The position numbers and the translations under genes are program-made. From the NCBI GenBank assembly GCA_045604155.1, contig JAZUNN010000036.1, positions 1 through 14,847 of the forward strand: DNA of 14,847 nucleotides. The letters are read 5' to 3'. Below the pieces are notes generated by a model that was given only the letters and a program-made list of their open reading frames with translations, was not told the DNA's origin and made no database searches. This document shows positions 6,394-14,301 of this stretch, one piece after another. The first letter of the stretch is position 1, and each line of letters opens with the position of its first letter. Source of the DNA: JAISGQ01 sp045604155. Its GTDB lineage: Bacteria; Bacillota; Clostridia; Oscillospirales; Acutalibacteraceae.

Positions 6394-7371
6394 TCAGCTG
6401 TGGTCACTGTACTGCGAAGCCATTTTGTCTATTTCCAATCTCATTTCCTCCACAAATTCATCCGGAGACACCGCTTTCACCCACGAGCCCTGGCTGAGAA
6501 GCCACATTTTTATTCCGTCGCCGTAGGTTTCCGCTTCTATGAGATACTTTCTTTCTCCCATGCGCTCTATGACCTTTGCCGTCGGCAGCTTGTCGAGCAC
6601 CGCCTGAAGGGATGGCCCGCTGAATTCAAAGCGGATTTTTCTCAGCTTTCCCGGCCACATGAAAAGGCTTCTCTTTCTCAGAAGTCCTTCGTCAAAATCA
6701 GGCATTGGGTCAGTTGTCAGGTTTGTTCGGTGCTCCGTTATTTTTTTGATTCTGTCCACCCTGAAATATGTGGGTTTTGCGCTGCTGACCCCGGCTTTGA
6801 AAGCTATAAGATAGAAATAGAAATCGGTGAACATCACCGATGCGGGACGCAGACGGTAGCACTCAAAGCTTCGGTCCATGCGGTAATATTCTATGCTTAT
6901 TTCCTTTTTCTTCAGAATACAGCTGACTATTTTCCACAGATTATCCTGAACACTTTCGCAGTCGTGCTTTACCTCCGGATAGTGATACAGCTCCTTGCGG
7001 ATAAGCTCATTTATCTTCGTGCGGTCTTCGGGAGTTGTGAAACGTCTGAGTTTGTCTGTCAGCGTCAGAAGCTCTATTTTTGAAAAAGCCCTTGTTCCTA
7101 TCATTACTTCTACCAGAGAAAAAAGTTCCTTGTCTGACAGAAACTCGTCCATTTTAAGTCTGTAGCACTTATCCGAATAGCTGTACTGCAGCTCGGCACA
7201 TCCCACAAGCTCTCTGTGGTCTGCAAGAAAATTCTTCAGCTCATTTATACTGCGTGTGATGCTCTTGGTGGAAACATCGTATTCTGCAGCAAGGGACTGT
7301 ACTGACAGGTCTTCTCCCCTCAGTCCCCTGAAGAATAATTCCAGTATTCTGTACTGCTTTGTATTTTCCAT
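6394..7371 (-). CDS. WYL-domain transcriptional regulator (YafY/DeoR-like)
   Basis: 325 residues, the normal length of HTH-WYL proteins. An N-terminal winged helix-turn-helix (about 6-50, with LSVQSLAAEYDVSTKSITRS) precedes a WYL ligand-sensing domain (about 145-215) with the motif seen as FYFYLIAF near 184-191 and FRVDRIKKI near 203-211; the eponymous W is replaced by F. A C-terminal extension follows (about 225-320). The start is supported by AGGAGG 8 bases upstream. WYL proteins sense nucleic acid fragments or nucleotides and control DNA-damage, defence or metabolic genes, but no defence genes are visible here. It is divergent from the YfhO gene; inverted repeats in the shared gap suggest autoregulation. 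Target and ligand are unknown. Confidence 0.88.
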   Translation of the reverse strand: MENTKQYRILELFFRGLRGEDLSVQSLAAEYDVSTKSITRSINELKNFLADHRELVGCAELQYSYSDKCYRLKMDEFLSDKELFSLVEVMIGTRAFSKIELLTLTDKLRRFTTPEDRTKINELIRKELYHYPEVKHDCESVQDNLWKIVSCILKKKEISIEYYRMDRSFECYRLRPASVMFTDFYFYLIAFKAGVSSAKPTYFRVDRIKKITEHRTNLTTDPMPDFDEGLLRKRSLFMWPGKLRKIRFEFSGPSLQAVLDKLPTAKVIERMGERKYLIEAETYGDGIKMWLLSQGSWVKAVSPDEFVEEMRLEIDKMASQYSDHS

Positions 7372-7450
7372 TCTGAAATCCTCCTTTTCTTCTGAGGATA
7401 TTCTATCTTTTGAATCGGACAGGCATATGTCCCTTAAATAAAATTTTCAT

Positions 7451-7487
7451 ATTGTGCAATTTATTATCCTGGTTATTGTATCACAAT
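7451..7487. promoter_or_regulatory. Paired ATTGT palindromes, candidate WYL operator
   Basis: Two inverted repeats sit side by side: ATTGTGCAAT (7451-7460) and ATTGTATCACAAT (7475-7487, perfect 5-base arms around ATC). Both share the half-site ATTGT/ATTG. A possible minus-strand promoter, TTGTGA (7481-7486), 17 bases, TAAATT (7458-7463), overlaps both. Overlap of promoter and repeats is what an autoregulatory operator would look like; no binding evidence exists in sequence alone. A further weak inverted repeat, GGACA/TGTCC, lies at 7417-7432. Confidence 0.35.
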
Positions 7488-7540
7488 GATGCAGGATATT
7501 CAACTCGATGCACCTCTTTTCTCTTTCTTTATTTTTATAC

Positions 7541-7569
7541 TTGTTAAGGCAATGACTGCGTGATATAAT
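7541..7569 (+). promoter_or_regulatory. Promoter of the yfhO-like/TrkA-like pair
   Basis: TTGTTA (7541-7546), 17-base spacer, perfect TATAAT (7564-7569). Transcription would begin near 7576, giving a leader of about 38 bases that is almost pure A+T until the ribosome site. Confidence 0.75.
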
Positions 7570-7613
7570 TTTATATTATAATTTATACAATACTTTCGGA
7601 AGGAGTGCAGAAT

Positions 7614-10286
7614 ATGAACGGAGAATCCCTCCCTCGGGCAAACCGTGCTTCACGCATTATGGCGCCATTTGCCTTTTTGCTTCCTGCCGCTGTGCTTATT
7701 GTCGTCTGTCTTATAGGCGGCATCAGCCCTTTTGGCAACGCAACCCTTATCTCCGATGCAAACTCCGCTTTTATAGAAAATCTTGAGCGATTCAGGCGTG
7801 CTGTTTCTGAGGGTGAAAGTCTTTTCTACGATTTCTCTCAGGGGCTCGGCACCGCAACATGGAGCACCTATGCCGGAGGATTCTTTTCTCCTCTTTACCT
7901 CATCGCTCTTCTCTTCCCTGCTTCAAGGGCCGCAGATGCTTTTCTGCTTATAACCCTTCTGCGTATGGGAATCGCAGGTCTGAGTACATATTTCCTCACC
8001 TCCGCTCTCAATGACCGTGCGGAGCTATGTCTGGGTTTTTCTGTTGCCTACGGCGGCTGTGCCTGTTTCCTTATTTCCGTGTATTCTCCTCTTTATGCCG
8101 CTGCTGCCGCACTTCTGCCTGCAGTGGGTGCGGGTGTAATATCACTGCTCAAAACGGGACGCACCATTAATTTCACCGTTGCTTCCATACTGTTCATGAT
8201 AACCTCATGGCAGCTCTGGCCTGCTGTCATGCTCTTTATTGTTGCAATTTTTGTATGGGGTACAAATGCGGTTGAAGAAAAAAGCACTCTTAAAACCGCA
8301 TCACTTCGGTGTGCTGTTATTTTCCTTCTTGCTGTGGGGGTTTCTGCAGTATTCATGATTCCTTCCCTTATGGAAGCTGCGGAAAACGGCTCTGCAATCC
8401 GTTCATTTTCTGAAATTCCTCCCGTATCTGTCCCTGAGATTTTCTCCGGGCTTTTCATGGGAAATGATATAGGCTCAGGCGGCAATGCAATGCTCTACTG
8501 CTCTGCCTGCACCCTTGTTATGCTTCCCGTCTATCTGCTCAACGGCAGACTGCCCAGAGGAGAAAGGGTTATGGCGGCAGGAATGCTTCTGCTTCTCCTT
8601 CTTGTTCAGGCGATCCCTGCTCTCAATATTGTTTTTACAGGCTTCGTTTCCTTTGATGGCTGTGACAGCGGTGTATCCTTCATGTTCTGCACCTGTGCCG
8701 TTGCATTTGCAGCCCGTGGTCTTTCAATGCCTTCCGGAATAACCGTCGGCAAGGCCGTCGGCAGCTGGGTGCTTATCATTGTGCTTTATGCAGGTGCGCT
8801 GGCCTTCGGCGAGGGTGAGCTGAGATTCCTTATCATGATAGTCACTGCAGGTTTTGTCACCCTCTATGCAGCCATTGTTCTTGTGGTCATGAGCGACCGC
8901 AGACCCCCTGCGATTTTCGGCGTGGTCATCATGCTGTGCATCTTTGCAGAAAGCATTACTGCAGGCGCAGACTGCATGATAGCAGCCAAGAAAAGATCTC
9001 TCCCCGTAAAGCTTGAAACCATACAGACCGCATCTGCTGCGGAAGAAACTGTCGATTCTCTTCTTTCCGGCTGGGAAATAACCGGCGGTCGTGAGGGCGT
9101 TTCAAGAGTCAGAGGAAAATGTGAGATCATTTCTTCCGGCGCACTGCTCAATCATCCTTCCGCTGACACTGAGCACCGTGCCGAGCTGCTTTCTTCTCTC
9201 GGCATTGACGGACAGAACGGCTGGACAGGTGTCACCGATGCACTTTTCGGCGTCCGTTATCTTATATCCGATGAGAATGACACAACCTACACCGCTCTTT
9301 CGGTCGGTGAGGGTATCGGTCTTTATGAAAATAAAAATGCCCTTTCACTGGGCTTTGCATCCTCTGATATTGTACTGGGCATTGATCCTTCTCTTTCTTC
9401 AAATCCTTTCACCGCTCAGGAGCTTCTGCTTTCTGCTGCAATCGGTGAACAGAGAACGGTTTTCTCGTCAGCCCAGATCAACGAAATGCGCTATGACGGT
9501 GCCAATCTAAGCGATTTCAACGAAAGCAAGCTGATAACCCGCTATGATGATAATGCTGTGCTTTCCTATACTGTCACCGCACTCTGCGACGGCGAAATGT
9601 ATATGTGGCTTTCTTCGAGTCTGCCTGATAATACTCCTTTTACCGTAAACGGAAAGAAAATTGAAAATTCCGATCTCGGTGCTATTGTCAGTCTGGGTAA
9701 TTATAAGGCTCTTGACACCGTTACTGTGGAAATTGATCTCTGCGAGGTCAACACAACAATAAACAGTGTGTATTTCAACTCGCTCGACAAGGATTTATTC
9801 TCTTCGGTGCTCGGTATTCTGTCTGCAGATCAGCTTACCTTCGTCCGTGAAAAGGGTGACAACATCCGTGCTGTTGCCGAAACAGACGCAGGCGATGTAA
9901 TTCTGACCACCATACCCTACAGCAGAAACTGGACTGCAGTTGTTGACGGCAAAAACACTGCAACCCGTTCATGCCTTAATGGTCTGCTGGCAATCGAAGC
10001 ACCGGAAGGACAGCACACTCTGCTTCTGACCTATGCTCCGAAAGGATTTACAGTGTGCCTTTTCATAAGTGTTCTGTCACTGCTCGCTGCACTGTGCTAT
10101 GTTGTAATGACTGTAAGAAATGACCGAAACGATATGCCGCCCGAGCCCATTCGTGCAGAGCCTGCACTGCCCAGAATACGTGGTGTTGAATCTGTTGAGG
10201 AAGGCAATGTCATTCCCGTCAGCTCCCCTTCTCTTGAAGTTGATCTTGACTTCGAGTCCGAGGATAATACTCTTGACTGGCTGTAA
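7614..10286 (+). CDS. YfhO-family polytopic membrane protein
   Basis: 890 residues, as expected for YfhO proteins. The first membrane segment is about 16-38; the family-typical N-terminal region follows: SDANSAFIENLERFRR at 47-62, FYDFSQGLGT at 71-80 and SPLYLIALLFP at 92-102. About ten more hydrophobic segments run to about 450, then a long exported domain, then the characteristic end YSRNWTAVVDG near 769 with LAIEAPEGQHTLLLTYAPKGF and a final membrane segment near 814-836. A cytoplasmic tail of about 50 residues is proline-rich and acidic. Family members such as Bacillus and Listeria YfhO/GtcA-system proteins are linked to glycosylation of cell-wall polymers; the substrate here is unknown. 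AAGGAG (7600-7605) sets the start at ATG 7614 rather than the GTG at 7605, which overlaps it. It forms an operon with the TrkA-like gene. Confidence 0.85.
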   Translation: MNGESLPRANRASRIMAPFAFLLPAAVLIVVCLIGGISPFGNATLISDANSAFIENLERFRRAVSEGESLFYDFSQGLGTATWSTYAGGFFSPLYLIALLFPASRAADAFLLITLLRMGIAGLSTYFLTSALNDRAELCLGFSVAYGGCACFLISVYSPLYAAAAALLPAVGAGVISLLKTGRTINFTVASILFMITSWQLWPAVMLFIVAIFVWGTNAVEEKSTLKTASLRCAVIFLLAVGVSAVFMIPSLMEAAENGSAIRSFSEIPPVSVPEIFSGLFMGNDIGSGGNAMLYCSACTLVMLPVYLLNGRLPRGERVMAAGMLLLLLLVQAIPALNIVFTGFVSFDGCDSGVSFMFCTCAVAFAARGLSMPSGITVGKAVGSWVLIIVLYAGALAFGEGELRFLIMIVTAGFVTLYAAIVLVVMSDRRPPAIFGVVIMLCIFAESITAGADCMIAAKKRSLPVKLETIQTASAAEETVDSLLSGWEITGGREGVSRVRGKCEIISSGALLNHPSADTEHRAELLSSLGIDGQNGWTGVTDALFGVRYLISDENDTTYTALSVGEGIGLYENKNALSLGFASSDIVLGIDPSLSSNPFTAQELLLSAAIGEQRTVFSSAQINEMRYDGANLSDFNESKLITRYDDNAVLSYTVTALCDGEMYMWLSSSLPDNTPFTVNGKKIENSDLGAIVSLGNYKALDTVTVEIDLCEVNTTINSVYFNSLDKDLFSSVLGILSADQLTFVREKGDNIRAVAETDAGDVILTTIPYSRNWTAVVDGKNTATRSCLNGLLAIEAPEGQHTLLLTYAPKGFTVCLFISVLSLLAALCYVVMTVRNDRNDMPPEPIRAEPALPRIRGVESVEEGNVIPVSSPSLEVDLDFESEDNTLDWL

Positions 10287-10302
10287 GCAAGGAGGTAATT
10301 TT

Positions 10303-10929
10303 ATGAATATACTTGTTGTCGGCAGCGGTAAAACCGCCCGTCATGTTGCTCGTGAGCTTTCAGCGGAAAACCATCAGGTTTCTGTCCTGTGCGATACCAA
10401 GGACAGCGCAAATGCACTTGCTGATTCCAATTTTCCGGGAAACGTAACCATGGGCAGAGCCACCGACCTTGATTCACTCAGGTCTGCCGGAATTGAAGAC
10501 TGCGATGCTCTTGTTTCCTGCACTGATGACGATAACACAAATGTTATGGTTTCTGAGATGGTAAGAGAGTTTTTCGGCACCGAAAAGATAGTAACACGCA
10601 TTATGGATGTTGGCCGTGAGGACATTTATCAGCACTACGGTCTTGATACAATCTGCTCAACCCGCCTTATATCAAATGCCATTGTTTCCGTTCTTTCTCC
10701 CGATGCTCAGGCTCAGCAGACAGTTCAGTTCGGAACAAATACTCTCGGTTTTGAGCTTATGCCTGTTGACGATCTTATGGAAGGTCGGTATGCAGATGAT
10801 ATAAAACTCCCCAAAAATCATTCAGTCATCGGTATAATGCACAGTGACAACCGTATTTCGCTCCTTACAAAGGAAAGAACGAAGCTGCAGGAGGGGGATT
10901 TTCTTCTTCTTGTAAGAACAGTTGACTAA
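10303..10929 (+). CDS. TrkA-family potassium-channel regulatory subunit (single RCK)
   Basis: 208 residues, matching single-RCK proteins such as KtrA rather than the double-length E. coli TrkA. An N-terminal Rossmann (TrkA-N) domain opens with ILVVGSGKTARHVARELS: glycines at 7 and 9, with an acidic residue (D31) ending the second strand for the NAD ribose. The family motif CTDDDNTNVM is near 73-82. A TrkA-C domain occupies about 140-208, ending EGDFLLLVRTVD. The start is supported by AAGGAGG (10289-10295). Such proteins gate a TrkH/KtrB-type K+ channel from the cytoplasmic face; no channel subunit is in this window. The gap to the YfhO gene is 16 bases, so they are co-transcribed. The GSGKTA variant of the usual GAGRVG loop is unusual. 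Confidence 0.88.
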   Translation: MNILVVGSGKTARHVARELSAENHQVSVLCDTKDSANALADSNFPGNVTMGRATDLDSLRSAGIEDCDALVSCTDDDNTNVMVSEMVREFFGTEKIVTRIMDVGREDIYQHYGLDTICSTRLISNAIVSVLSPDAQAQQTVQFGTNTLGFELMPVDDLMEGRYADDIKLPKNHSVIGIMHSDNRISLLTKERTKLQEGDFLLLVRTVD

Positions 10930-10931
10930 AC

Positions 10932-10963
10932 AAAAAGCTCCGGAATATTCCGGAGCTTTTTTA
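10932..10963. terminator. Perfectly symmetric bidirectional terminator
   Basis: Bases 10932-10961 are a complete 30-base palindrome with an AAAAAGCTCCGG half, giving a G+C stem with five A and five T at the ends, then two more T. It fills most of the 37-base gap between the convergent TrkA-like and MFS genes and suits both. Confidence 0.85.
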
Positions 10964-10966
10964 TTA

Positions 10967-12154
10967 TCATGCGGTGTTTTTTTCTTTCTTTTTCTTTCCT
11001 AAAACAAGACACAGGACAAGAATTGCGGGAAATACAACGGCAGCCAGGATTCCTGCTTTCAGGTTATCCTCAAATGCATCGGAAATAACGCCAACCAATG
11101 TAGGACCTCCTGAACAGCCCAGATCACCCGAAAGTGCAAGCAGTGCAAACATTGCTGTGCCGCCTTTCAGAGATGCGGCAGCTTTGCTGAATGTGCCCGG
11201 CCACATTATGCCGACGGAAAGACCTGTTATTGCACAGCCGATAAGACCTGCCACGGGGGACGGCACAAGCACGATGATAAGATATGAACAGATGCACAGC
11301 AGGCTGCTGCAGGTCATGAATCTGTCGAGATTGATTCTGTCTCCGAATTTCCCGTAAAATGCACGTGCTCCGCCCATCAGGATTGCAAAGCTCATGGGAC
11401 CTGCAAGGTCGCCTGCGGTTTTGCTGATTCCAAGTCCCTTTTCCGCAAAGGTTGATGCCCACTGGCTTACCGCCTGCTCGCTTGCACCTGCGCAGACCAT
11501 CATAAGCATAAGCACCCAGAATCTGCCGCTTTTAAGAAGTGATGCAAGGGGCATTCCCTCCTCACCCTCGGCAATAAGAGGTGCTATGGGAGTCTTAAGA
11601 AGGACAAAGCAGTTGAATGCAGGCACAAGAGCCCACACAAATGCGAGCACACGCCAGTTTTCTATTCCTGCCAGGGCAAAGAATGCAGTTGAAAGAAGGA
11701 CTACGCCTACGTGACCCCAGCAATAAAATGAATGAAGCAGGCTCATTGCCTTTTCCTTATTGTCTGTAGGACAGCTTTCCATAATAGGGCTGACAAGGAC
11801 CTCAAGAAGTCCTCCGCCGACTGCATATATGGCAACTGCTCCCAGTATTCCTGTAAATGGGTCCGCTGTAAGCTCGGGAAGTATTGGCAGCAGAGCAAGT
11901 CCTGCTGCAGCAAAGACATGAGCCATGACTATTGAAACACGGTAGCCTATTTTATCTACAAAACCCATTGCCAGAAGGTCAACTGTCAGCTGAATTGCAA
12001 AATTAACCGTAACCAGCATGGTTATTTTACTCAGCGGGATTTCATAGGAATTCTGGAATGTGACAAAGAGAAGCGGTATGAAGTTATTTACTATCGCCTG
12101 AACAATATATCCCACAAAGCAGGCAAAAGTTGTGGTTTTGTATGTGAATTTCAT
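10967..12154 (-). CDS. MFS transporter
   Basis: 395 residues, typical for the major facilitator superfamily, with about 12 hydrophobic segments in two halves separated by a hydrophilic loop near residues 180-205 (APLIAEGEEGMPLASLLKS). The loop between helices 2 and 3 has GFVDKIGYRVSI, the G-x-x-x-D-x-x-G-x-R type motif A of MFS. The C-terminus is strongly basic (GKKKKEK). It resembles sugar MFS permeases of the FucP-like group, but the substrate cannot be told. The frame is open to 12190; GGAGG (12160-12164) 5 bases before ATG 12154 favours the later start, which also begins right before the first membrane helix. It faces the TrkA-like gene across a shared terminator; no clear promoter is seen in the 83 bases upstream. 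Confidence 0.85.
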   Translation of the reverse strand: MKFTYKTTTFACFVGYIVQAIVNNFIPLLFVTFQNSYEIPLSKITMLVTVNFAIQLTVDLLAMGFVDKIGYRVSIVMAHVFAAAGLALLPILPELTADPFTGILGAVAIYAVGGGLLEVLVSPIMESCPTDNKEKAMSLLHSFYCWGHVGVVLLSTAFFALAGIENWRVLAFVWALVPAFNCFVLLKTPIAPLIAEGEEGMPLASLLKSGRFWVLMLMMVCAGASEQAVSQWASTFAEKGLGISKTAGDLAGPMSFAILMGGARAFYGKFGDRINLDRFMTCSSLLCICSYLIIVLVPSPVAGLIGCAITGLSVGIMWPGTFSKAAASLKGGTAMFALLALSGDLGCSGGPTLVGVISDAFEDNLKAGILAAVVFPAILVLCLVLGKKKKEKNTA

Positions 12155-12205
12155 GGTATCCTCCACTGCTTGCATATTCTTTTGCAGCATCTTTTTCCGT
12201 AAAAT

Positions 12206-12231
12206 ATCGCCTCCCTGATAAGAGAGGCGAT
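12206..12231 (-). terminator. Weak hairpin between membrane-protein gene and MFS gene
   Basis: An 8-bp stem (ATCGCCTC 12206-12213 with GAGGCGAT 12224-12231) and a 10-base loop. On the minus strand it follows the stop of the upstream gene by 6 bases and is followed by ATTTTA. This may be an inefficient terminator or attenuator that lets some transcripts run on into the MFS gene. Confidence 0.45.
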
Positions 12232-12237
12232 GAATTT

Positions 12238-13107
12238 TTATTCTTTGCTTTCCTGCGGCTGGGGATTGTTTCTGATTGCTTTTATAAGTGCTATAGCAAT
12301 AAACAACGCAAAGGCTGCAAACAGCAATGCTCCTATAAGTGCAATCCTTCCACGGTAAATTTCCGCCATTATTGTCGCATATCTGCTTGTTACTATCTTT
12401 TCCATAATTATTTCAAGAGAAGTGCTTCCAACAAGCAGGAAAATTCCTGAAATCGCAAACACCGCTGCGTTAATGTAATATCCCAACTTTCCTCTTACAA
12501 GAAGTATGAGAATGAGCATATGCACAACAGAAGCTGCCATTGCGATGAACTTTATGTCGTTGAAAAGGAATCTGACAATGCCTATTGCATCTTCCTGCTC
12601 TTTGACAATTTCACCGTTTCTCGAAATAAAGGAATTGAACTTATCAACATAGATAGTGCGCTTTACGGAAAGATAATCTTCCATTTCATCTTCATTTATC
12701 TCTTTGTCTGCACCGAATTGCGCTACGGCACACAGATAATCCTCCACCAGCTTTTCATCTACCTGAGTATACTCTTCATTGTAAAGAATGTAACGAGCAT
12801 TGCCGGTGAAAATATGAGCAAAAAGTGCGTTGGTTTCGGGAAGCTTATACAGCTCTGAAGCATCAATCTCATCGCTGTCTCCGCCGAATTCCTCAACTAT
12901 TTCCTCTGCATTTTCCTCCATATGGTCGTTTATGGACAGCTCTGCAGACTGTATCAGCGAGCTGAGCGCTTCAGATGAGTTGAGCACATTCTCAATGTTC
13001 TTTTCGTCAAGACTGAGGTCAACTGCAAAAAGTGCCGCTCCGGTTATCATATACGCTATCATAAAAACTGCGACTATCACTGCGCAGATCGTTTTTGCAA
13101 TCTTCAT
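12238..13107 (-). CDS. Unrecognised four-pass membrane protein with acidic exported domain
   Basis: 289 residues, family not recognised. Visible layout: membrane segment 1 at about 6-28, an acidic hydrophilic domain at about 30-180 (dense in E and D, for example DHMEENAEEIVEEFGGDSDE near 61-80), then three membrane segments near 187-205, 210-228 and 254-275, and a short charged tail. Termini are probably cytoplasmic and the acidic domain outside. The start is supported by a GGAGG just upstream of the ATG, and a good promoter lies at 13150-13178. No enzymatic motif is seen. It is divergent from a lipoprotein gene; whether the two cooperate is unknown. Confidence 0.75.
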   Translation of the reverse strand: MKIAKTICAVIVAVFMIAYMITGAALFAVDLSLDEKNIENVLNSSEALSSLIQSAELSINDHMEENAEEIVEEFGGDSDEIDASELYKLPETNALFAHIFTGNARYILYNEEYTQVDEKLVEDYLCAVAQFGADKEINEDEMEDYLSVKRTIYVDKFNSFISRNGEIVKEQEDAIGIVRFLFNDIKFIAMAASVVHMLILILLVRGKLGYYINAAVFAISGIFLLVGSTSLEIIMEKIVTSRYATIMAEIYRGRIALIGALLFAAFALFIAIALIKAIRNNPQPQESKE

Positions 13108-13149
13108 TATATTTCCTCCGTTTCACGGCTTTTAATTTAACTCACTTTA

Positions 13150-13178
13150 ATAATAACATCCGCAAAAAGAAATATCAA
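13150..13178 (-). promoter_or_regulatory. Promoter of the four-pass membrane protein gene
   Basis: On the minus strand: TTGATA (13173-13178), 17-base spacer, TATTAT (13150-13155). Transcription would start near 13143, about 35 bases before the ATG. It lies in the 223-base A+T-rich gap that also holds the divergent lipoprotein promoter. Confidence 0.65.
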
Positions 13179-13262
13179 TCTGTTTTTTTAAGGTAAAAAT
13201 TGAATTTTTTATCAATGTTACATGACTCTTTTTTGATTTTTCAATGCCTCAGATTGTCTGTC

Positions 13263-13291
13263 TTGACTTAATGAAGCGTTAGCGATATAAT
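13263..13291 (+). promoter_or_regulatory. Strong promoter of the lipoprotein gene
   Basis: TTGACT (13263-13268), 17-base spacer, TATAAT (13286-13291): 11 of 12 consensus positions. The transcript would start near 13298, so a GTG in frame at 13298 cannot be the usable start. Confidence 0.82.
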
Positions 13292-13330
13292 GTTCAGGTG
13301 AACAAAAAATTTTCAAAGAGGTACCTGATA

Positions 13331-13978
13331 ATGAAAAAAATACTTATTGCTCTGATTATCGTTCTTTCTCTGTTTGTTGTCACTGCCTGCGGCGGCGATA
13401 AGGACAGCAAGGCTGATGTTGAAACCACTCCTGCAGTAACCGCTACTGACGACACTGCAAGTGCTACAGATTCCGATTCCGATATTCCCGAAGGCTATGT
13501 AAGCTACACCGACAGCACCATCTATCTTGTATACCCCAAGACCTTCGAGAAGGTTTCAGGCACTGATATCTGCTTTGTCAACGACAAGGACAAGTGCACT
13601 GCTCAGTTCTCTGTCACAACCACTCCCGCAGTTGATATGGTTGCTTCCGATGTAAGCAGAACCGATCTTGATAAAATAGGCCAGAAAGCTGCTGCTGATC
13701 TTCAGAAGGCTTTCGGCGACAAGGCAGCGGTTGCTTATTCCTATGTTGACAGCGGTTCCGCTCTCGATGGCGCAGGCACTTACTTCGCTTTCGATATTTC
13801 CGTCGCTTATACAGGCTTTGAGTCCACTCAGTCCCTCAGCTACTATCAGCTTTATATCGGCAAGGGTAAGAACATCTGCATTGTTACCTTTGTTACCAAT
13901 AATCTTCTTGAGGAAGATGCTGCAACATATTTTGCAAAGTCCATCGAAAGTGTAAAGCTTGTTGAGGCTTCAAAATAA
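13331..13978 (+). CDS. Secreted lipoprotein of unknown function
   Basis: 215 residues. The signal peptide is short and classical: MKK, a hydrophobic core, and the lipobox VTAC with lipidated C20. A low-complexity linker rich in T, D, S and A (about 21-52) follows, then a globular domain of about 160 residues starting near IPEGYVSYTD and ending SIESVKLVEASK. The domain has alternating strands and an amphipathic helix, and the FxxSIxSVKL-type end recalls PsbP/DUF1795-like lipoproteins; this resemblance is only suggestive. It should sit on the outer face of the cytoplasmic membrane. AGAGG at about 13317-13321 sets ATG 13331. It is monocistronic, with a strong promoter and terminator of its own, suggesting high expression. 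Confidence 0.82.
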   Translation: MKKILIALIIVLSLFVVTACGGDKDSKADVETTPAVTATDDTASATDSDSDIPEGYVSYTDSTIYLVYPKTFEKVSGTDICFVNDKDKCTAQFSVTTTPAVDMVASDVSRTDLDKIGQKAAADLQKAFGDKAAVAYSYVDSGSALDGAGTYFAFDISVAYTGFESTQSLSYYQLYIGKGKNICIVTFVTNNLLEEDAATYFAKSIESVKLVEASK

Positions 13979-13992
13979 TCCATCTGAACAGT

Positions 13993-14027
13993 AAACGGCA
14001 GGTACCGAAAGGTATCTGCCGTTTTTT
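13993..14027 (+). terminator. Intrinsic terminator of the lipoprotein gene
   Basis: A 14-bp stem (13993-14006 with 14011-14024, one G-T wobble) capped by a stable GAAA tetraloop and followed by TTTTTT (14022-14027). Confidence 0.9.
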
Positions 14028-14121
14028 AATGCACGTTTTCAATACATCATGTAATATCGTAGGCTATTTATACTTATTGTTTCGAAGTTCCCCCTTAACT
14101 ACCTACAAAGGAATAAAACTC

Positions 14122-14150
14122 TTGATTTTGCAGTATACATAGTTTATAAT
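14122..14150 (+). promoter_or_regulatory. Promoter of tRNA-Leu
   Basis: TTGATT (14122-14127), 17-base spacer, perfect TATAAT (14145-14150). Transcription would start near 14157, 15 bases before the mature tRNA. Nothing else is recognised in the preceding gap from 14028. Confidence 0.75.
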
Positions 14151-14171
14151 TATCTGCGTTGATTTATATTC

Positions 14172-14258
14172 GCCGGCGTGATGGAATTGGCAGACGTGCG
14201 GGACTCAAAATCCCGTGGTAGCGATACCGTGTGGGTTCGACCCCCACCGCCGGCACCA
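14172..14258 (+). tRNA. tRNA-Leu, anticodon CAA
   Basis: A complete 87-base class II tRNA with CCA encoded (14256-14258). The acceptor stem GCCGGCG (14172-14178) pairs perfectly with CGCCGGC (14248-14254). The anticodon arm CGGGA-CTCAAAA-TCCCG gives anticodon CAA, which reads UUG leucine. A long variable arm follows, as in leucine tRNAs, and then the T arm with GGTTCGA. It has its own promoter and terminator, so it is a single-gene unit. The 3' end of the tRNA is not duplicated elsewhere in the window, so no integrated element is shown to use it. Confidence 0.95.
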
Positions 14259-14260
14259 AC

Positions 14261-14300
14261 AAAAAACGCACTTTTGTCTACCGACAAAGGTGCGTTTTTT
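14261..14300 (+). terminator. Intrinsic terminator of tRNA-Leu
   Basis: An 18-bp stem (14261-14278 with 14283-14300, one G-T wobble), loop TACC. The stem begins with six A and ends with six T, two bases after the tRNA CCA. The repeat array starts two bases past its end. Confidence 0.88.
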
Positions 14301-14301
14301 G

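Noticed and set aside
5462..7083. Two plus-strand open frames of about 250 codons (5462-6202, 6334-7083)
   Set aside because: Both are antisense to the SpoU methyltransferase and the WYL regulator, which carry complete family motifs. Their translations are rich in Cys and His with no domain pattern.
13298..13330. Upstream GTG start for the lipoprotein
   Set aside because: It coincides with the expected transcription start and would put charged residues before a classical signal peptide; ATG 13331 fits both ribosome site and lipobox distance.
14172..14258. tRNA-Leu as an attachment site of an integrated element
   Set aside because: No second copy of the tRNA 3' end and no integrase are seen in the window, so only adjacency can be stated.
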